64,000 nt of DNA from Urophycis tenuis (lineage: Eukaryota; Chordata; Actinopteri; Gadiformes; Phycidae): assembly GCA_036785325.1 (NCBI GenBank), contig JAXIVH010000039.1, positions 2,272,421-2,336,420 of the forward strand. Direction: 5' to 3'. The notes beneath the pieces were generated by a model. That model was not told where the DNA came from and searched no databases. It saw only the letters and a program-made list of their open reading frames with translations. The position numbers were made by a program, and so were the translations under genes. Position 1 is the stretch's first letter. The number at the start of each line of letters is the position of its first letter. Shown in pieces: positions 10,734 to 22,159 of this stretch.

Positions 10734-13279
10734 ATGCCTCGCGTCAGAAGGAGAACCAGCTCCCGTGGGCTGGTTCCTGCAGAGGTTTATGCCAGGGCCT
10801 GCTTTGAAGTGGAGCAGGGGAGCTCAGTCAGGCAGGCGGCGTTGGCAAACAAGATCAGCCACGTCACCCTGTCTCGATATGTGAAGAGGAGGGCAGAGAA
10901 GCGAGGCTTCCAGGCTATAACCCCCATAATAGGGTTTTCTCTGACGAGCAGGAGGGAAAATTCAGGGCCTACCTGAAACGGGCAGCCGCTATTTATTATG
11001 GGCTGACCCCTAAGGAGGTCAGTGATGAGAAAAGGGCAACATAGGTCTTAGGATACATACAAATGACGATAAATAAATACATAAACATGAATAAATATGT
11101 GAATAAATAAATAAATATATGAATAAATAACACACACACACACACAATAATTTCATTAAAAAAATGTTGCAGGTTAGGAAATTTGCCTATGAGCTGGCAG
11201 TCCGTTTCAAGTGTCCCTTCGCGGCGTCCTGGGCAACGAAGACTATGGCCGGCAAGGATTGGTTTACCTCCTTCTTGGAGCGTAGTGGCAGCCTCTCCCT
11301 CCGGCGTCCAGAAGGCACCAGCACCCAACGGCTGTCAAGCTTTAACAAGCATAACGTGGATGCTTTTTTTTTTTTTTTACATTTGAGGATGGTGCTGGAC
11401 AGGCACCAGTTCCAGGCCAAAGACATCTGGAACATGGACGAAACTGGTATTTGATAACACATGAACAGAACTGTATAAATATAAAACTATATACACATAA
11501 CTACATATATAAATAGAAACTATGATTAAAACTATGCTAACACAACTATTTACATAAACAGACACACAACAAAAGTTCATAGTAAGGAAAATGAATGTCT
11601 TTGACAGGGGTGACCACTGTTCAGGTGCCAGACCACAGGTTGGCTGTCACCGAGCCAACCTGCTTCTGGCCCAGATGGGCCAGAAGCAGGTTGGCTCGGT
11701 GACAGCAGAGAGGGGGACCCTGGTCACCGTTGCCCTGGCAGGCAATGCACAGGGCCACATTGTTCCGCCATTTTACATCTTCCCCCGGAAGCGTTTTAAG
11801 GAGCACTTCCTCAGGGGTGGTCCCGTTGGCTGCGCAGGCACTGGCAACGCCAGTGGCTGGATGAAGGAGCCAGACTTCTTGATGTACCTGGCCCATTTTG
11901 TCCAGCACACCAGAGTGTCCAAGGAGTCGAAGCTCCTCCTCCTGCTGGACAACCATCCAGCACATGTGTCCCTAGCAGCCGTTGATTTCTGCCGGGCCAA
12001 TGGCATCGTGCTGCTGTCCTTCCCACCCCACTGCATGCATCGCATGCAGCCTTTGGACATAAGTGTCTTTGGCCCCCTAAAGGGGTACGTGAATGCAGCA
12101 GCAGACACCTGGATGCGAAGCCATCCAGGGTCTCACGTCACAATTTATTATGTGCCCTCCATTGTGGCTGCCGCGCTACCGGAGGCAGCAACTGTGAAGA
12201 ACATCACCTCCGGGTTCTCCACGCCAGGGATCTGGCCCTTCAAGCCCTCCGCCTTCGAAGTGAAGGACTTTGATGGGTCATACGCCACAGCCCGTCCTCC
12301 TCCGCAGGCTTTGAGTAATGACGTCAGCGACACTCCAGGTTAGTTCATAATAAATAAATAGTCCAATAAATAAATAAATACATACATTAATTAATTAAAT
12401 TAATTAATAAATAAATAGTCCCATAAATAAATAAAACAAACTCCCATTTTTTTTTTTTTTTTTAAATGTGTCCTTTAGCAGGCGTGGATGAGCCCGGACA
12501 AGCTGCCGAGCCTCAGGAAGCTGCCCGGCCCGAGGAAGATGCCCTGGTGCAGTTCAGCCCGGAGCTCGTTCGGCCTTTCCCTAAGGCTGGGCCTAGAAAC
12601 CTTTCTAAAAGAAGAGGGAAAAAGAGGCAAGTGGACTTGCATCTCATATCTTGTCTGACCGTCCTTTGTTTACAGTCACGTAAACAGTAATTCAATTAAC
12701 ATTACAATGTCCAATTTAATGTTTTCAGGAAAACCGCAATACTAACAGACACTCCGTTGAGGGCAGCTTTGGAGGCGGAAAAAAAGCAGACCGCAGAGCA
12801 GGGTTGCCCAGTAGCAAAGCGTCCCTCCTCTCGGGCTGCCAAGAAGAGGCTTTTCTCGCCTGGTCCTGCTGCCGCCGCCCTTTCTGGAGTCGCCCCTGGT
12901 GCCACGTCATTTGCCTCCGCCACCTGGCCCTCTGGAGACCCCACCACATTTTTGGCCATGTCAGCACAGGAGTCTGCCACCATCACCTGGTGGTCACCCC
13001 TGTCAAAGACATGATACAGTCCCCACCACCTTAGGTTGTGCAGCTCCGGATGCAGCCGAGTATGCCACCATTGCTGCCTGCCCCTCCACTGCTCCAGCTG
13101 CTGGAGGTGTTGGGCCTACCATGTCAGCTGAGGATGTCAGCTGCCTGGTGTGCGGGGAGCTTTTCAGCACCTCAATGCCAGGGGAACAGTGGGTGAGATG
13201 CGTGTTCTGTAATCAGTGGTCGCATGAGGCGTGCACGGAAGGGGGTGAGCACTACCTGTGTCACCTGTGTGATGATTAA
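10734..13279 (+). pseudogene. pogo-family transposase with C-terminal PHD finger, frameshifted
   Basis: The first exon starts MPRVRRRTSSRGLVPAEVYA and reads a Pipsqueak-type helix-turn-helix (EQGSSVRQAALANKISHVTL). A frameshift near 10912 separates it from the continuation ending TPKE at a donor near 11018. The next exon (from 11174) has the CENP-B/Tc5-like second DNA-binding domain and reaches NMDETG, the first catalytic Asp, after a T-run at 11365-11379. The third exon (from 11609) carries LLLLLDNHPAHVS and MQPLDISVFGP, the second and third acidic positions of DDE_1. It is disturbed by a 30-bp inverted duplication at 11643-11706. C-terminal exons (12481-13014) are Ala/Lys-rich, and after another frame change a Cys/His PHD finger (CLVCGELF ... 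CNQWSHEAC ... CHLCDD) ends at 13279. Fish annotations often carry this family under the misleading name 'clz9-like'. Confidence 0.9.
11643..11706. repeat. Perfect 30-bp inverted repeat inside the transposase exon
   Basis: Bases 11643-11672 and 11677-11706 are exact reverse complements separated by AGAT. The right arm encodes the conserved GQKQVGSVT segment of the transposase. The left arm is an extra inverted copy that shifts the reading frame. This is the footprint of a template switch or fold-back repair event. Confidence 0.95.
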
Positions 13280-14239
13280 ATAAAAGAAAATGATTAAATA
13301 AAATTATAATTTAGTTTTCTTTACTGTCCACATGTCTTTACTAGTTTGCAGTGGAAATACTGTAAAATCACAGTACATGTTCACTTAACATTGTCGACTA
13401 AATAACTATTAGCCCTGGGTAAGGCCATCTATTTAATATAGGCCTACACTGCTCGACACTGTTGAGTGGGAGCTGTGCGATTACATTTTGCAGGGAGACT
13501 ATTTCTCGTCCATCATTGTAAAGCATCCAAAGTTACAATGGTTACCTAAAATTATTTTGACAATAATAATATAATTTAGTGGACATGCACCCCTAAAAAC
13601 TGCTTGGTATAAGCTTTAGGCTCGCCTACTACACCCTACACCATAGCTCGCCGATTTAGCATTTTCTCCATCCATTACGCTCCATCAGCCAGAGTTCAAT
13701 CTTAAGTCAAAGTTCTGCTTAATATACTATTTCAACATAATGCAGATTTAATTCTGCAGATTATTGTAATATTTATCAGATAAAACAAGTTTAGCCACTT
13801 AACTGTCGACAGAGACTCAGGATGCATCCGTGCACTTGGCTGTTCACCACCGAAAGGAACAAAATGCGCATGGTGCGCTTGGATAAAGGTCAGCTGTGTT
13901 TTCCGGTTGTTCCTTCCGGTCGTTGATCCGGATTTGTTTGCAAAATAAATAACAGGATGTTCAACTGTGAATCCCTCAACATGACTTACATGGAAATAAA
14001 TAAATTAAATGAAAATGTAGTCGTCGAATTCGTATATAAAAAAAAAGAAAGGTGAGTTTAATCGAAATGCGCGTCTCGACATTGACGCACGGGATAAAAA
14101 ACATGTTTTGACCTATTTATATTTTGAGAAATTAGCTGACATTTTAGCAATGACAAGTACACTAGTATTCAATATACACTAGTATACACTAGTAGTCAAT
14201 GGTTTCTGTTTACAATATGATGTTTCATTCGTCCCGCAT

Positions 14240-14283
14240 ATGTGTTTCAAACGCCCCTACTAGGCGGGGCGTTTGAAACACAT
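14240..14283. repeat. Subterminal palindrome of the pogo element, right
   Basis: Arms of 18 bp (ATGTGTTTCAAACGCCCC at 14240-14257 and its perfect inverse at 14266-14283) surround TACTAGGC. The core TTTCAAACG matches the left palindrome at 10527-10560. Confidence 0.9.
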
Positions 14284-14465
14284 GACAACTTACGTTCAAA
14301 GTTAAAAAACAGCACTATCATTCAACATATGTATTAAATTACACTGGTAACTAAGAGAATAGACATATGAGTTGTTGATCACATGATAAAATGATTTGTA
14401 TCTGTAACAGCATCTTTGAAAAAGACATTTAACTGAAAAGTGTTTCAATTGTCCCGGCTCTCCCC

Positions 14466-15068
14466 TATATTGTAAGCAGTTAAGATGGTTACACTGTGCA
14501 AGTCTTCAGCTCATGCATTTCTCCTGAACAACTCCGTTATTAAGAGCAATATGCTAGTTTCTTGTTATTTGCACTATGAATATGTGAGGACCAATACATT
14601 TTATATGTTAGGGTACTGTTTTTAGAAGTGGTAAACTAAATCGTAGCTCAGTTAATTGACTGAATGAGGATATATTAAGGCAGTTGTATACTGAACTCTT
14701 GTGTTATAACTATCCTATATGTATTTTGGTTTTGGTTTTGATATTGTGGATGTTGTGATAAAAGAGAAAAAGAAAGATATTTTGCAGATTGGTTAATAAA
14801 ATTCTGCTGAGCGAAGCTACATGGAATAGATGCAACGGTCGCCTGTCTCTTTCTTTCTTTCTCCTGTTTTACAGGAGACCTTATCTTTTTACGGGTACTC
14901 TGCCTGGGACCTGTAACATGAACTTTACCCAAGTATTATATATACTGTAGGTATTTATACCGATCTAATGCTATGGCCAGCCAGCAGACCAGTTATACCA
15001 ACTCTCTTCCAAGTCCTGACCGGTGTCGCTATTTAGAAAAACTTTAATTAATCGGGAATGTCAGATGT
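14466..15068. other. Non-coding flank right of the pogo element
   Basis: AT-rich sequence without a supported gene. It contains the right copy (14801-14875) of the direct repeat whose partner is at 9749-9819. That copy ends TGTTTTACAGG, then AGACC. Confidence 0.5.
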
Positions 15069-16236
15069 CCCCTCACGCTGGAATCTGGTCTCTGGGCGAA
15101 CAACCCAAACGAGTGGCCAGAGGTGGACTACGGGGACATATGGAACTACCGGAGTCTCCAGGTAAGGTACACTTTGTTTGGTTTGCCCCTTTGGTAGTCT
15201 AGTATATCCACATCGTCATACTGTCTAGCTAACAGTAAGCTAACATGCAGAAGGGGGAGGATCGCATCAGTACCCAAACTTGACCAATATTTACTGTTTT
15301 TTTTTTCATGTAGGGATTTACACACCAGGGCTGATGAAAAAATTACAAAAGCCTGGAAGCCCACAAGTTTTTCACTAGTGGCTGAGTGGACGTGGTGCTC
15401 CATTATAAGCCATCACCGGGAGACATAACAATATTCAAGACCAGAGTCAAGCCCTCCTGGAGGGTCACAGACAAGCCACATAACACCTGGGTGGCAGCTA
15501 ACAGTGATGGGGCTGTTAAAGTGGCCCACTGTGACTGCATGGCAGGGTAATCTGATCACAAAGCATTACATTCTTTAGAGAAGATATTTCACATTTTCAC
15601 TAGCGCCATTCTGCAAATTATCATCTGTCTCTTTTGACTTAAACTCTATCTTGTCATGTTTTTGTTTCTAGTGTATAGTTTTGTCTTAATCTAAGCCCAT
15701 ATCTACAGCACTGTTTCAGGTGTAAAGCGTGATACAACATATCATTGTTTTCTCCTATTTAATGAAAGAGTAAATAGCCGTTATTGTTTCCTATTTGATT
15801 TTAGACTTGGAGAAAGCTGTTCACATGTTGCAGCACTTCTTTTTAAGTTGGAGGCCTCTGTCCGCCTACGATAACCAGTACGGCCCCGACCAGCATTGCT
15901 TGTACCTGGAACACAGTCTGCACTAAGAAGGTTGATGCAGCCATGGTAAAAGACATTAAGTTCTATTCTGACAGTGCCAAAAGGAAGAGGAACGTCAGAG
16001 AAAAAAGGAGGCCAGTTCCGAAAGCGAAAGAACACCATGAACAGGAATTCCTTAGCATGTTATTTGCCACTGTAGAGATGCTAGGAGGTCTCAGTACATT
16101 TGATGGCTTTGCAGATGACTACAGACCAAAGCCATGGTTTGAGAGTCTTTCAGGGTTTACTGATGAACAAGTGCAAGAAATAGAGGAGCAGACCAAGGGC
16201 CAGGCCGAATGTGCAGGTGCCTGCTCATGGAAGTAG
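15069..16236 (+). pseudogene. SWIM zinc-finger protein fragment of a transposon-borne family
   Basis: Three exons are recognisable: 15069-15161 (PNEWPEVDYGDIWNY), 15314-15546 and 15805-16236. Exon 2 reads YTPGLMKKL and, in another frame, LEAHKFFTSG-stop-VDVVLHYKPSPGD, where TGA has replaced a Trp codon. It ends in AHCDCMAG, and exon 3 continues LGESCSHVAALLF. Together they form the SWIM finger (CxC...CxH). After a further frameshift it runs TSIACTWNTVCTKKVDAAMV to the stop at 16236. In animals this arrangement usually precedes a YqaJ-like nuclease domain, which is absent here. At least one stop and two frameshifts mark it as dead. Confidence 0.65.
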
Positions 16237-17195
16237 CCTACTGTTCTGTCAACAGTAGTAGCAAAGTGCCTACTTCCTTCACCTAAAAGAGGGCGTGGAC
16301 ATTCTGGGACTCATTAGCATATCACTGGTGACGAGACGCTGTTCTCATTTATACCTGCCGCCTGACCACGCCTACCTTACCTGCTGGGTAAGGGGGCGGA
16401 GACTATAAATTGTTTGTTCACCCCTCAGTTCGCCCTTTTTGCACTCCCTGCCAACACTCCTGTGCATCCACGCATCTTATTTGTGTGCGTCTTCAAGTTA
16501 ACGTGAGTGTTCAATGCGTCATTTTGATTGTTTAATCTTGTATGCCTTTTGTGGGGGCCTTGCCAACATGTGCTCTGCTGCCCTCATTCCTTTGTTCCCA
16601 GACCAAGAGTTATGTAAGATGATTGTTTGTTGTTCGACCATTTGACTGTTTAGTTATGGATTGTATATTCATACTTGTTTGTTGTGCATTGATTGACCAC
16701 TCCGTTGAATTGTAATTGTATTGTCTTTCTTTATCTCTTTCTGATGCAGCACATGCATAAATGCAAATGAGCGGTGGAAATAAAGAACCACAGACCTCAA
16801 AGAACAAAGCAAAGATAAATAAAGCTACTGGTGTTGCATCAAACCCTGCCTTCTCCCTTACTTCTGAAACGCAACTTGCTATTAACGTCTTCTGACCGAG
16901 ACTCTGCTTGCTCACCACACACTCACTCTCCCGAACCCCATCACCCTACAGTTTCTTCACTGGTAAATGTGCAGATGTGCAAAATGCTTTTGATAGGTAT
17001 TGAACTGTGTGATGAAATTACATGTATGCCTGGCGCCATATTGGGTTATTTACCACAGGAGGAAAAAGAAAAACATGAACCATGAACTTATTGAAGAAGA
17101 CAGTTCACTTTAGACAGAGAATGTCTAATAGGAAGATGGGCGGGCTCTGGTTCAGATCAGTTTAACAAAACAAAGCAGTAAAGTGCTAAAGAAAA
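16237..17195. other. No gene; promoter-like GC/TATA stretch
   Basis: GGGGGCGGAGACTATAAATTG near 16392-16412 looks like a GC box followed by a TATA element, with a CT-rich start region after it. AATAAAG and AATAAAGC occur near 16780 and 16816. This could be the remains of an LTR, but I could not find a matching second copy or clear ends. Nothing further is supported. Confidence 0.3.
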
Positions 17196-17429
17196 TGAGT
17201 TCAGAAAGGGAAGGTGAGGACAGTGGAGGGGAAAAGAGGAAGGCAGAGTCTGAAGAGCAGCAGAAAAGTAAGCATAGGCCACAAACATAGGACAGAGTGG
17301 GAAAAAGACCCCACTTTTGCAGGATGGCTAAAACCTGTTCCAGGAAACGTTAAGGCAGTCTGTCGTTGTTGCATCGTCCAAATGGTGGCAGAGATCATGG
17401 TTTTAAAAATTCATGAAAAGTCCATGTAA
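17196..17429 (+). pseudogene. hAT-type N-terminal zinc-finger fragment
   Basis: An ATG at 17195 opens MSSEREGEDSGGEKRKAESE. After a one-base frame change the sequence continues HRTEWEKDPTFAGWLKPVPG, then NVKAVCRCCIV and KIHEKS. The spacing of 'W..DP.F.GWL.PVPG' with a downstream CxxC...H pattern is the N-terminal zinc finger of a family of fish hAT transposase-like proteins. The rest of the protein is absent. Confidence 0.5.
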
Positions 17430-17558
17430 CATACAGATAAAAAGAAAAATCTAGCCCCATCACAAGGGTCCATAGCACAATGCCTACAGAAACCGACTTA
17501 GAGATTTTTTTCGAATTTGAATCTTTCTAGTGTTAATTGTGCACTTTTTTCTCTGTAT

Positions 17559-17750
17559 TGTGGAGAGAAGGTAGCGAGACGGGAGACGAGAGCGTGTCGA
17601 GATAGTTTACTTCTGATCACTTGCAGTACATCATCAAACAACAGGGTAGCTGCTCTTTTGTAGCGTCACCCGGCAACCGGAAACAACACCAGCTGGCTCT
17701 TAAAGGGACAAGCCCCCTCAGTGAATGTCTCCATCATGTGGGTCACCACA
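17559..17750 (-). repeat. gypsy 3' LTR
   Basis: Starts TGTGGAGAG and ends GGTCACCACA in the given orientation. Compared with the LTR at 38153-38345 it differs at a handful of positions, including one base missing near CCCTCAGTGAATG. A G-rich polypurine run on the minus strand (17751-17761) abuts it, marking it as the 3' LTR. Confidence 0.93.
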
Positions 17751-17800
17751 CAGGCCCCCCCAGAATTCACCCAAAACCCCAAACATCAAAAGGTACAATA

Positions 17801-18547
17801 TCACCCAAGTGCAATATCAACCAAAGTGCAACCCCAATAATAGAAATTATACACCCGAACAGTCACTCGAAAAGACTGAAGAGGAACAGTAAACGTGGCG
17901 GGGGGGCGTATCACCCGACCAAAACGGCTGCGCTTGGCAGGAGGGGGGGTTGGAACCTCAACCGCCGACGGGGCAGAGGTCAAAACAGGAGGGCGCCCCC
18001 TGCGTGGGGGCAGGGCCAACTGCACCGGCCCATCAACGTCCAAGTGAGCAGGCTTGAGACGGTCCACAGTGACTCGTTCCGGCCTGCCCCCCATGTCCAC
18101 AACAAAGTTCTTGGTGCCCGCCTCTAGGACATGGAAGGGCCCATCATAGGGGGGCTGCAGTGGGGTCCGATGGCTGTCATGCCTGATGAAGACGTACCTC
18201 GCAGACGGCAGGTCCTTAGGGACGTAGGACCGGGGGAGACAGTGACGAGAGGTCGGGATGGGAGCGAAGGCCTCAGCGATGCCCCGGGACGCAGCCCGAT
18301 GAGCGGTGGCCGACCAGGGAGCTGCAGCATCAGGAAGAAACTCCCCCGGGACCCGCAGAGGCTGCCCGTACACCAGCTCGGCGGACGAGGCCTGTAGGTC
18401 CTCCTTGGGGGCAGAGCGAAGACCGAGCATGACCCACGGAAGGCGGTCAACCCAGTCACAGTCCTTAAGGCTGGCCCGAAGCGCGGCCTTCATGTCCCGA
18501 TGGAACCGCTCACAAAGCCCGTTACCCTGTGGGTTGTACGCTGTCGT
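17801..18547 (-). pseudogene. gypsy integrase, C-terminal part
   Basis: The frame opens TTTAYNPQGNGLCERFHRDM with the catalytic Glu of the D,D-35-E integrase core. It continues through WVDRLPWVMLGLRSAPKED to the GPF-like/chromo-type tail PYDGPFHVLEAGTKNFVVDMG and a proline-rich end, stopping at 17801. It is the downstream half of the integrase whose upstream half ends at 35222-35225. The provirus and its TCGT duplication separate the halves. Confidence 0.9.
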
Positions 18548-19018
18548 TGTGGTGGCTAAAGCACATATCTTAACAAAAGTAAGAGGGTTCTGGGAGGCCG
18601 CAGTTTGAATGATCAAGACTTTATTATCGCTTGCAGCGAAGCAACACAAAGCCTGAGTCGGTTTGCAAAGTGACTGCCACACATCCCCCGTGTGTCCCTT
18701 TTTATCCTGTTTTCCAAACATGTTGTCAGCACCTTAAACATTGCCTACTATACAAAAACGGCCCTTACTTCCCTCACTGCTGAAACCCCATCAGCATATC
18801 TCATATAGGCACCCCATCCTCCAATTGTGTCTGTTTTGTCCACTAAGCATTTAAACAGGCACCTTAAAGACAACATGGGGTGAACCAGTAAGTGTACCTT
18901 GAGTTGAACACAGGGAGGTATCTATGAGTGGCCATCTGTTTCCTTCCACAGTTAGTTCATGCTTTTCATGGAAAACCCAACAATTGTACTAGTCTTAACT
19001 TGGTTAATATCTTCCATA
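18548..19018 (-). repeat. Provirus 3' LTR
   Basis: 471 bp, same length and apparently same sequence as 34751-35221. On the minus strand a TATA-like GATAAAAAGG lies near 18698-18710 and AATAAA at 18620-18625. The minus-strand purine run AAAGGGGGGAA (19019-19029) immediately precedes it, fixing the LTR border. Confidence 0.95.
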
Positions 19019-19029
19019 TTCCCCCCTTT
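19019..19029 (-). promoter_or_regulatory. Provirus polypurine tract
   Basis: AAAGGGGGGAA on the minus strand directly adjoins the 3' LTR. Polypurine tracts prime plus-strand DNA synthesis in retroviruses. Its position supports the unusual TATGGAAG start of the LTR on the minus strand. Confidence 0.85.
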
Positions 19030-19723
19030 GGGGCTTACCAAGTCCCAAAAAGTATGACTACATATTACAACCTTTGGTACTAGTTTCTTATAAGTGTGAA
19101 CTTATAATCTCATTTCATAGTGACATAGTGATTCAGACTTCAAGTTCTCCGACCATCAAATGTGGCTCTCACCAGAGACTCAGGCCTTCATCACAAGGTA
19201 CATTGGGATAAACATCTACTTCCCTGTCCTAATGCCCAATTACAGGAATGTAGTAAAAATCCCCATGCACCTCCTCAGTCCTCCTGGAGTAAACCTATCT
19301 TTTGTAGGAAAAACCTCCTTCAGTGGGACTGTTTCTCGTCATATCACATGAAAATTCAATTCAGCATTCAACAATCAATGAACATATCGTGAAATGGTGA
19401 CAATGTGATAAACAGATGAATATCAGGTAAATCAAAAAGAAAAAACACAAAATATAAAACTACTAAATGACTTGCTAATTCAACAATTATCAAGTCAAAA
19501 CTATCACACTACTATAAGTTGAAACATATGTGTATATTTCTAACAAATTATACTAATATCCAACCTAAACTACTTTTATCATGCAAAACAAAAAATGTAG
19601 AGATTGTCGGGCAATGTTGTTGTCGATGTTTCTTTGCCTTCAGATTGTTGACACAGCTTCACTTGGAAAGGCTACCAACATGATCAATGTGAACCTCCTC
19701 ATAGTCCAAGTGTTCCCCAATAA
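19030..19723 (-). other. Provirus 3' non-coding region
   Basis: About 690 bp between the purine tract and the likely env end. No gene is supported. It is AT-rich, with several short frames but no retroviral motif. Confidence 0.5.
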
Positions 19724-19866
19724 TTAAACTAGCATTGGTTCACATTCCTCCTCATCACTACGATCATCGGTTCTCACAGGCAACCATTCTAGCCTATCTT
19801 TCTCTGCCATGTCTGCTATAGCAAGGACCTTATGGATCTCACCATACATTTGGAAACTCACCTTTC
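19724..19866 (-). pseudogene. Possible Env cytoplasmic tail fragment
   Basis: On the minus strand an open run reads MYGEIHKVLAIADMAEKDRL and continues to an acidic end (DDRSDEEECEP) and a TAA at 19724-19726. Its place just before the 3' non-coding region of the provirus, and its charge pattern, suit the cytoplasmic end of Env. The upstream part is cut off by the repeat array that begins at 19880. Confidence 0.4.
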
Positions 19867-19879
19867 CTCATTCCTAATT

Positions 19880-22011
19880 AGGGACCGAGCCTGTGAAACA
19901 GGACGAAGGTCCCTATTGTAATTGGTTCGTTTATTTATTATTATTTCTAGGGACTTTGACGCTGATTTAAACCCCCTGAACATATACGAAAACTCAATTT
20001 TTTTTGGCAAACTTTTAGGGCCTGGTGAAAAATTTTATATTCTAGGCGTCCCGTTCATGTCGCGCACTAGTAAAGCCTCTAGGTGGAGCTGTTTACGCGC
20101 ATTCTCTGTAACGCCTGTAACTTCCGCAGAATTTGGCGTACAATCAAAATCGTGACATGTACGGATGCGGGCAATCGTGCTGCAACTTCGGGTCTCTGGT
20201 GGCTGTGTTTCCGCCTGCCTTTATTTCCACGCAAAATCGCAAAAACTAAAAAAAAAAAATTTATAGCCTTAATATATGACGCTTTCTTCGATATAAACGA
20301 AACTTGACATATAGCATGGACAGACTGTACGATGAAAAAACACCATATAAAGTATGTTGAAATTTTCTATAGTCAGCGCGTGATGATTTTTTTTTGATTT
20401 GTCAATTTTCTGGAAAAACAGGAAGTGGACCATATCTCCACAATGCTATATTCTTTCGACACTAAATTTTGGTCCCTATCTCGGAATATGTCCTCCATGC
20501 AATCTACCAAATTTCTGGTCATTGCCACTAGAGGGCGCTCTTTAAAATCAAGAAGTTTATTCCTCAATATTGGCAAGTGCCATTAACACAAAACTTGGTA
20601 GGCACATACCTCAGGGCTCTCTGAGGCGTGGTTCAAAAGGGGAAAAAAATTCTGCCAGTGGATGGCGCTCTAAAAGCAGCGTAAATCACTGTGCAAACAC
20701 CGTAATAGTTATGAATATGAAATTCACTGGACACGTGTATAGTGCTGCCCAAAGCTCACATACCAAAAATCGTGCTTGTCGTCATAGAAGCGCCCCCTAC
20801 AGGCTTAAAAAACAACAGCCCCGACACCACGTTTGACCTACATGTATGAAACTCGGTAGGCACGTTACACAGGCCCAGACCTACAAAAAAGCCTCTTGGA
20901 CCCATACCCCTCAACCCACCGGAAGTCAGATATTTGCATAAATGTCTTGCAATTTTTGCGTTTTATTTGAACGAACTCCTCCCAGGAGCTTTGCCGGTTG
21001 GGATTCAAATTAATTCTGTAGGTTCCCAACATGGAACTTTGGAAAAGTTGTGCTATTTGGGACTCTACGTCAAAGGGCGTGGCCACGGCGTTCCGTCAAA
21101 GTCGGCCATAATCAATTTTTTCGGTTTTTCCACGACACCGAGTTTCACCGATATGTATAAAACTCGGTATGGATATTAACCTGGCCTAGCCCTACAAAAA
21201 AGCCTATTGGACCGATACCAAAAAACCCACCGGAAGTCAGATATTCTCATGTAAATTTTTGCCATTTTCCATTTTCGCGTCATATTTGAACGAACTCCTC
21301 CCAGGGGATTTGTCGCTTGGGCTCCAAATTTTTGGGGTAGATTCAGAAGATGGTTCTCACCAAAAGTTGTGCTATTTGCGACTCTACGTCGAAGGGCGTG
21401 GCCAGGGTGTGCCGTCAAAGTCGGCAATATTCAAATTTTGTCGTTTTTATACCCATGTTTGTGAACGAACTCCTCCCAAGGCAATTGTCTGTTCTGCTTA
21501 AAAATTGGTCAGTACAGCTAAAACGTGGTTCTTAACCAAAGTTGTGCTATTTGCGACTCTACCTCGAAGGGCGTGGCCAGGGCGTGCCGTCAAAGTCGGC
21601 CATATTAAACTATGTCGTCTTTTATGCCCATGTTTGTGAACGAACTCCTCCAAAGGGATTTATCTGTTCTGCTTCAAAATTGGTCAGTACAGCTAAAACG
21701 GGGTTCTTAACCAAAGTTGTGCTATTTGCGACTCTACCTCGAAGGGCGTGGCCAGGGCGTTCCGTCAAAGTCGGCCATACCGCACAGTGCGTGGACAGTC
21801 GGCAACGAGAACCTGTCACGACGCCATCCATGTGCAAACGGCAACCAGTCACGATACCGTCCACGTGAACGACGACCTATCACGACACCTTCCACGTGAA
21901 CACAACCTGTCACGACACCATCCAAGTGCAAACGCCGACCTGTCAGGACGCCATCCACGTGCCGACGAGTTGCTTTACGGCGAGGTCCCGCCCAATGTCC
22001 CGCGGGGCATT
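19880..22011 (+). repeat. Array unit A, full length
   Basis: Head 19880-19914 (one extra A before GGTCCCT), body, 31-bp-like terminal repeats from about 21800, and terminal palindrome 21994-22011 with one change (GGGGCATT). It begins immediately after provirus sequence at CCTAATT. Confidence 0.88.
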
Positions 22012-22024
22012 AATTATTATTATT

Positions 22025-22159
22025 AGGGACCGAGCCTGTGAAACAGGACGAGGTCCCTTTTGTTTTTGATTCGTTTATTATTATTATTATTATTAGGGAC
22101 CGAGCCTGTGAAACAGGACGAGGTCCCTTTTGAAATTGGTCCGTTTATTTGTTATTATT
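22025..22159 (+). repeat. Two head-only copies in tandem
   Basis: Heads at 22025-22058 and 22095-22128 are each followed by TTTTG...TTCGTTTATT and a short (TTA)n tract. The next head then begins inside that tract. They look like successive insertions into the TTA tract of the previous copy, or slippage between heads. Confidence 0.88.

Larger units (their letters stand above)
10163..14465 (+). mobile_element. pogo-like (Tc1/mariner superfamily) DNA transposon, 4.3 kb
   Basis: The ends are GGGGAGAGCCGGGTCGAATG on the left and, read inward from the right, GGGGAGAGCCGGGACAATTG; 21 of the first 24 bases agree. Both ends abut TA (10161-10162 and 14466-14467), the expected target duplication. Inside is a multi-exon transposase with Pipsqueak helix-turn-helix, DDE_1 and PHD parts, now broken. 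The motif TGTTTCAAACGTCCCG or its inverse recurs near both ends, twice as a perfect or near-perfect palindrome. About 950 bp after the coding end (13290-14239) hold no recognisable gene. Confidence 0.92.

Noticed and set aside
16392..16412. TATA-containing LTR promoter
   Set aside because: A GC box and TATA are present but no paired LTR, target duplication or downstream retroelement gene could be found, so it is kept only as a promoter-like note.
16610..16918. Minus-strand frame of about 100 codons
   Set aside because: No recognisable motif and low-complexity composition; the length is expected by chance here.
17621..18127. Plus-strand frame opposite the gypsy integrase
   Set aside because: Antisense shadow of the integrase tail and LTR.
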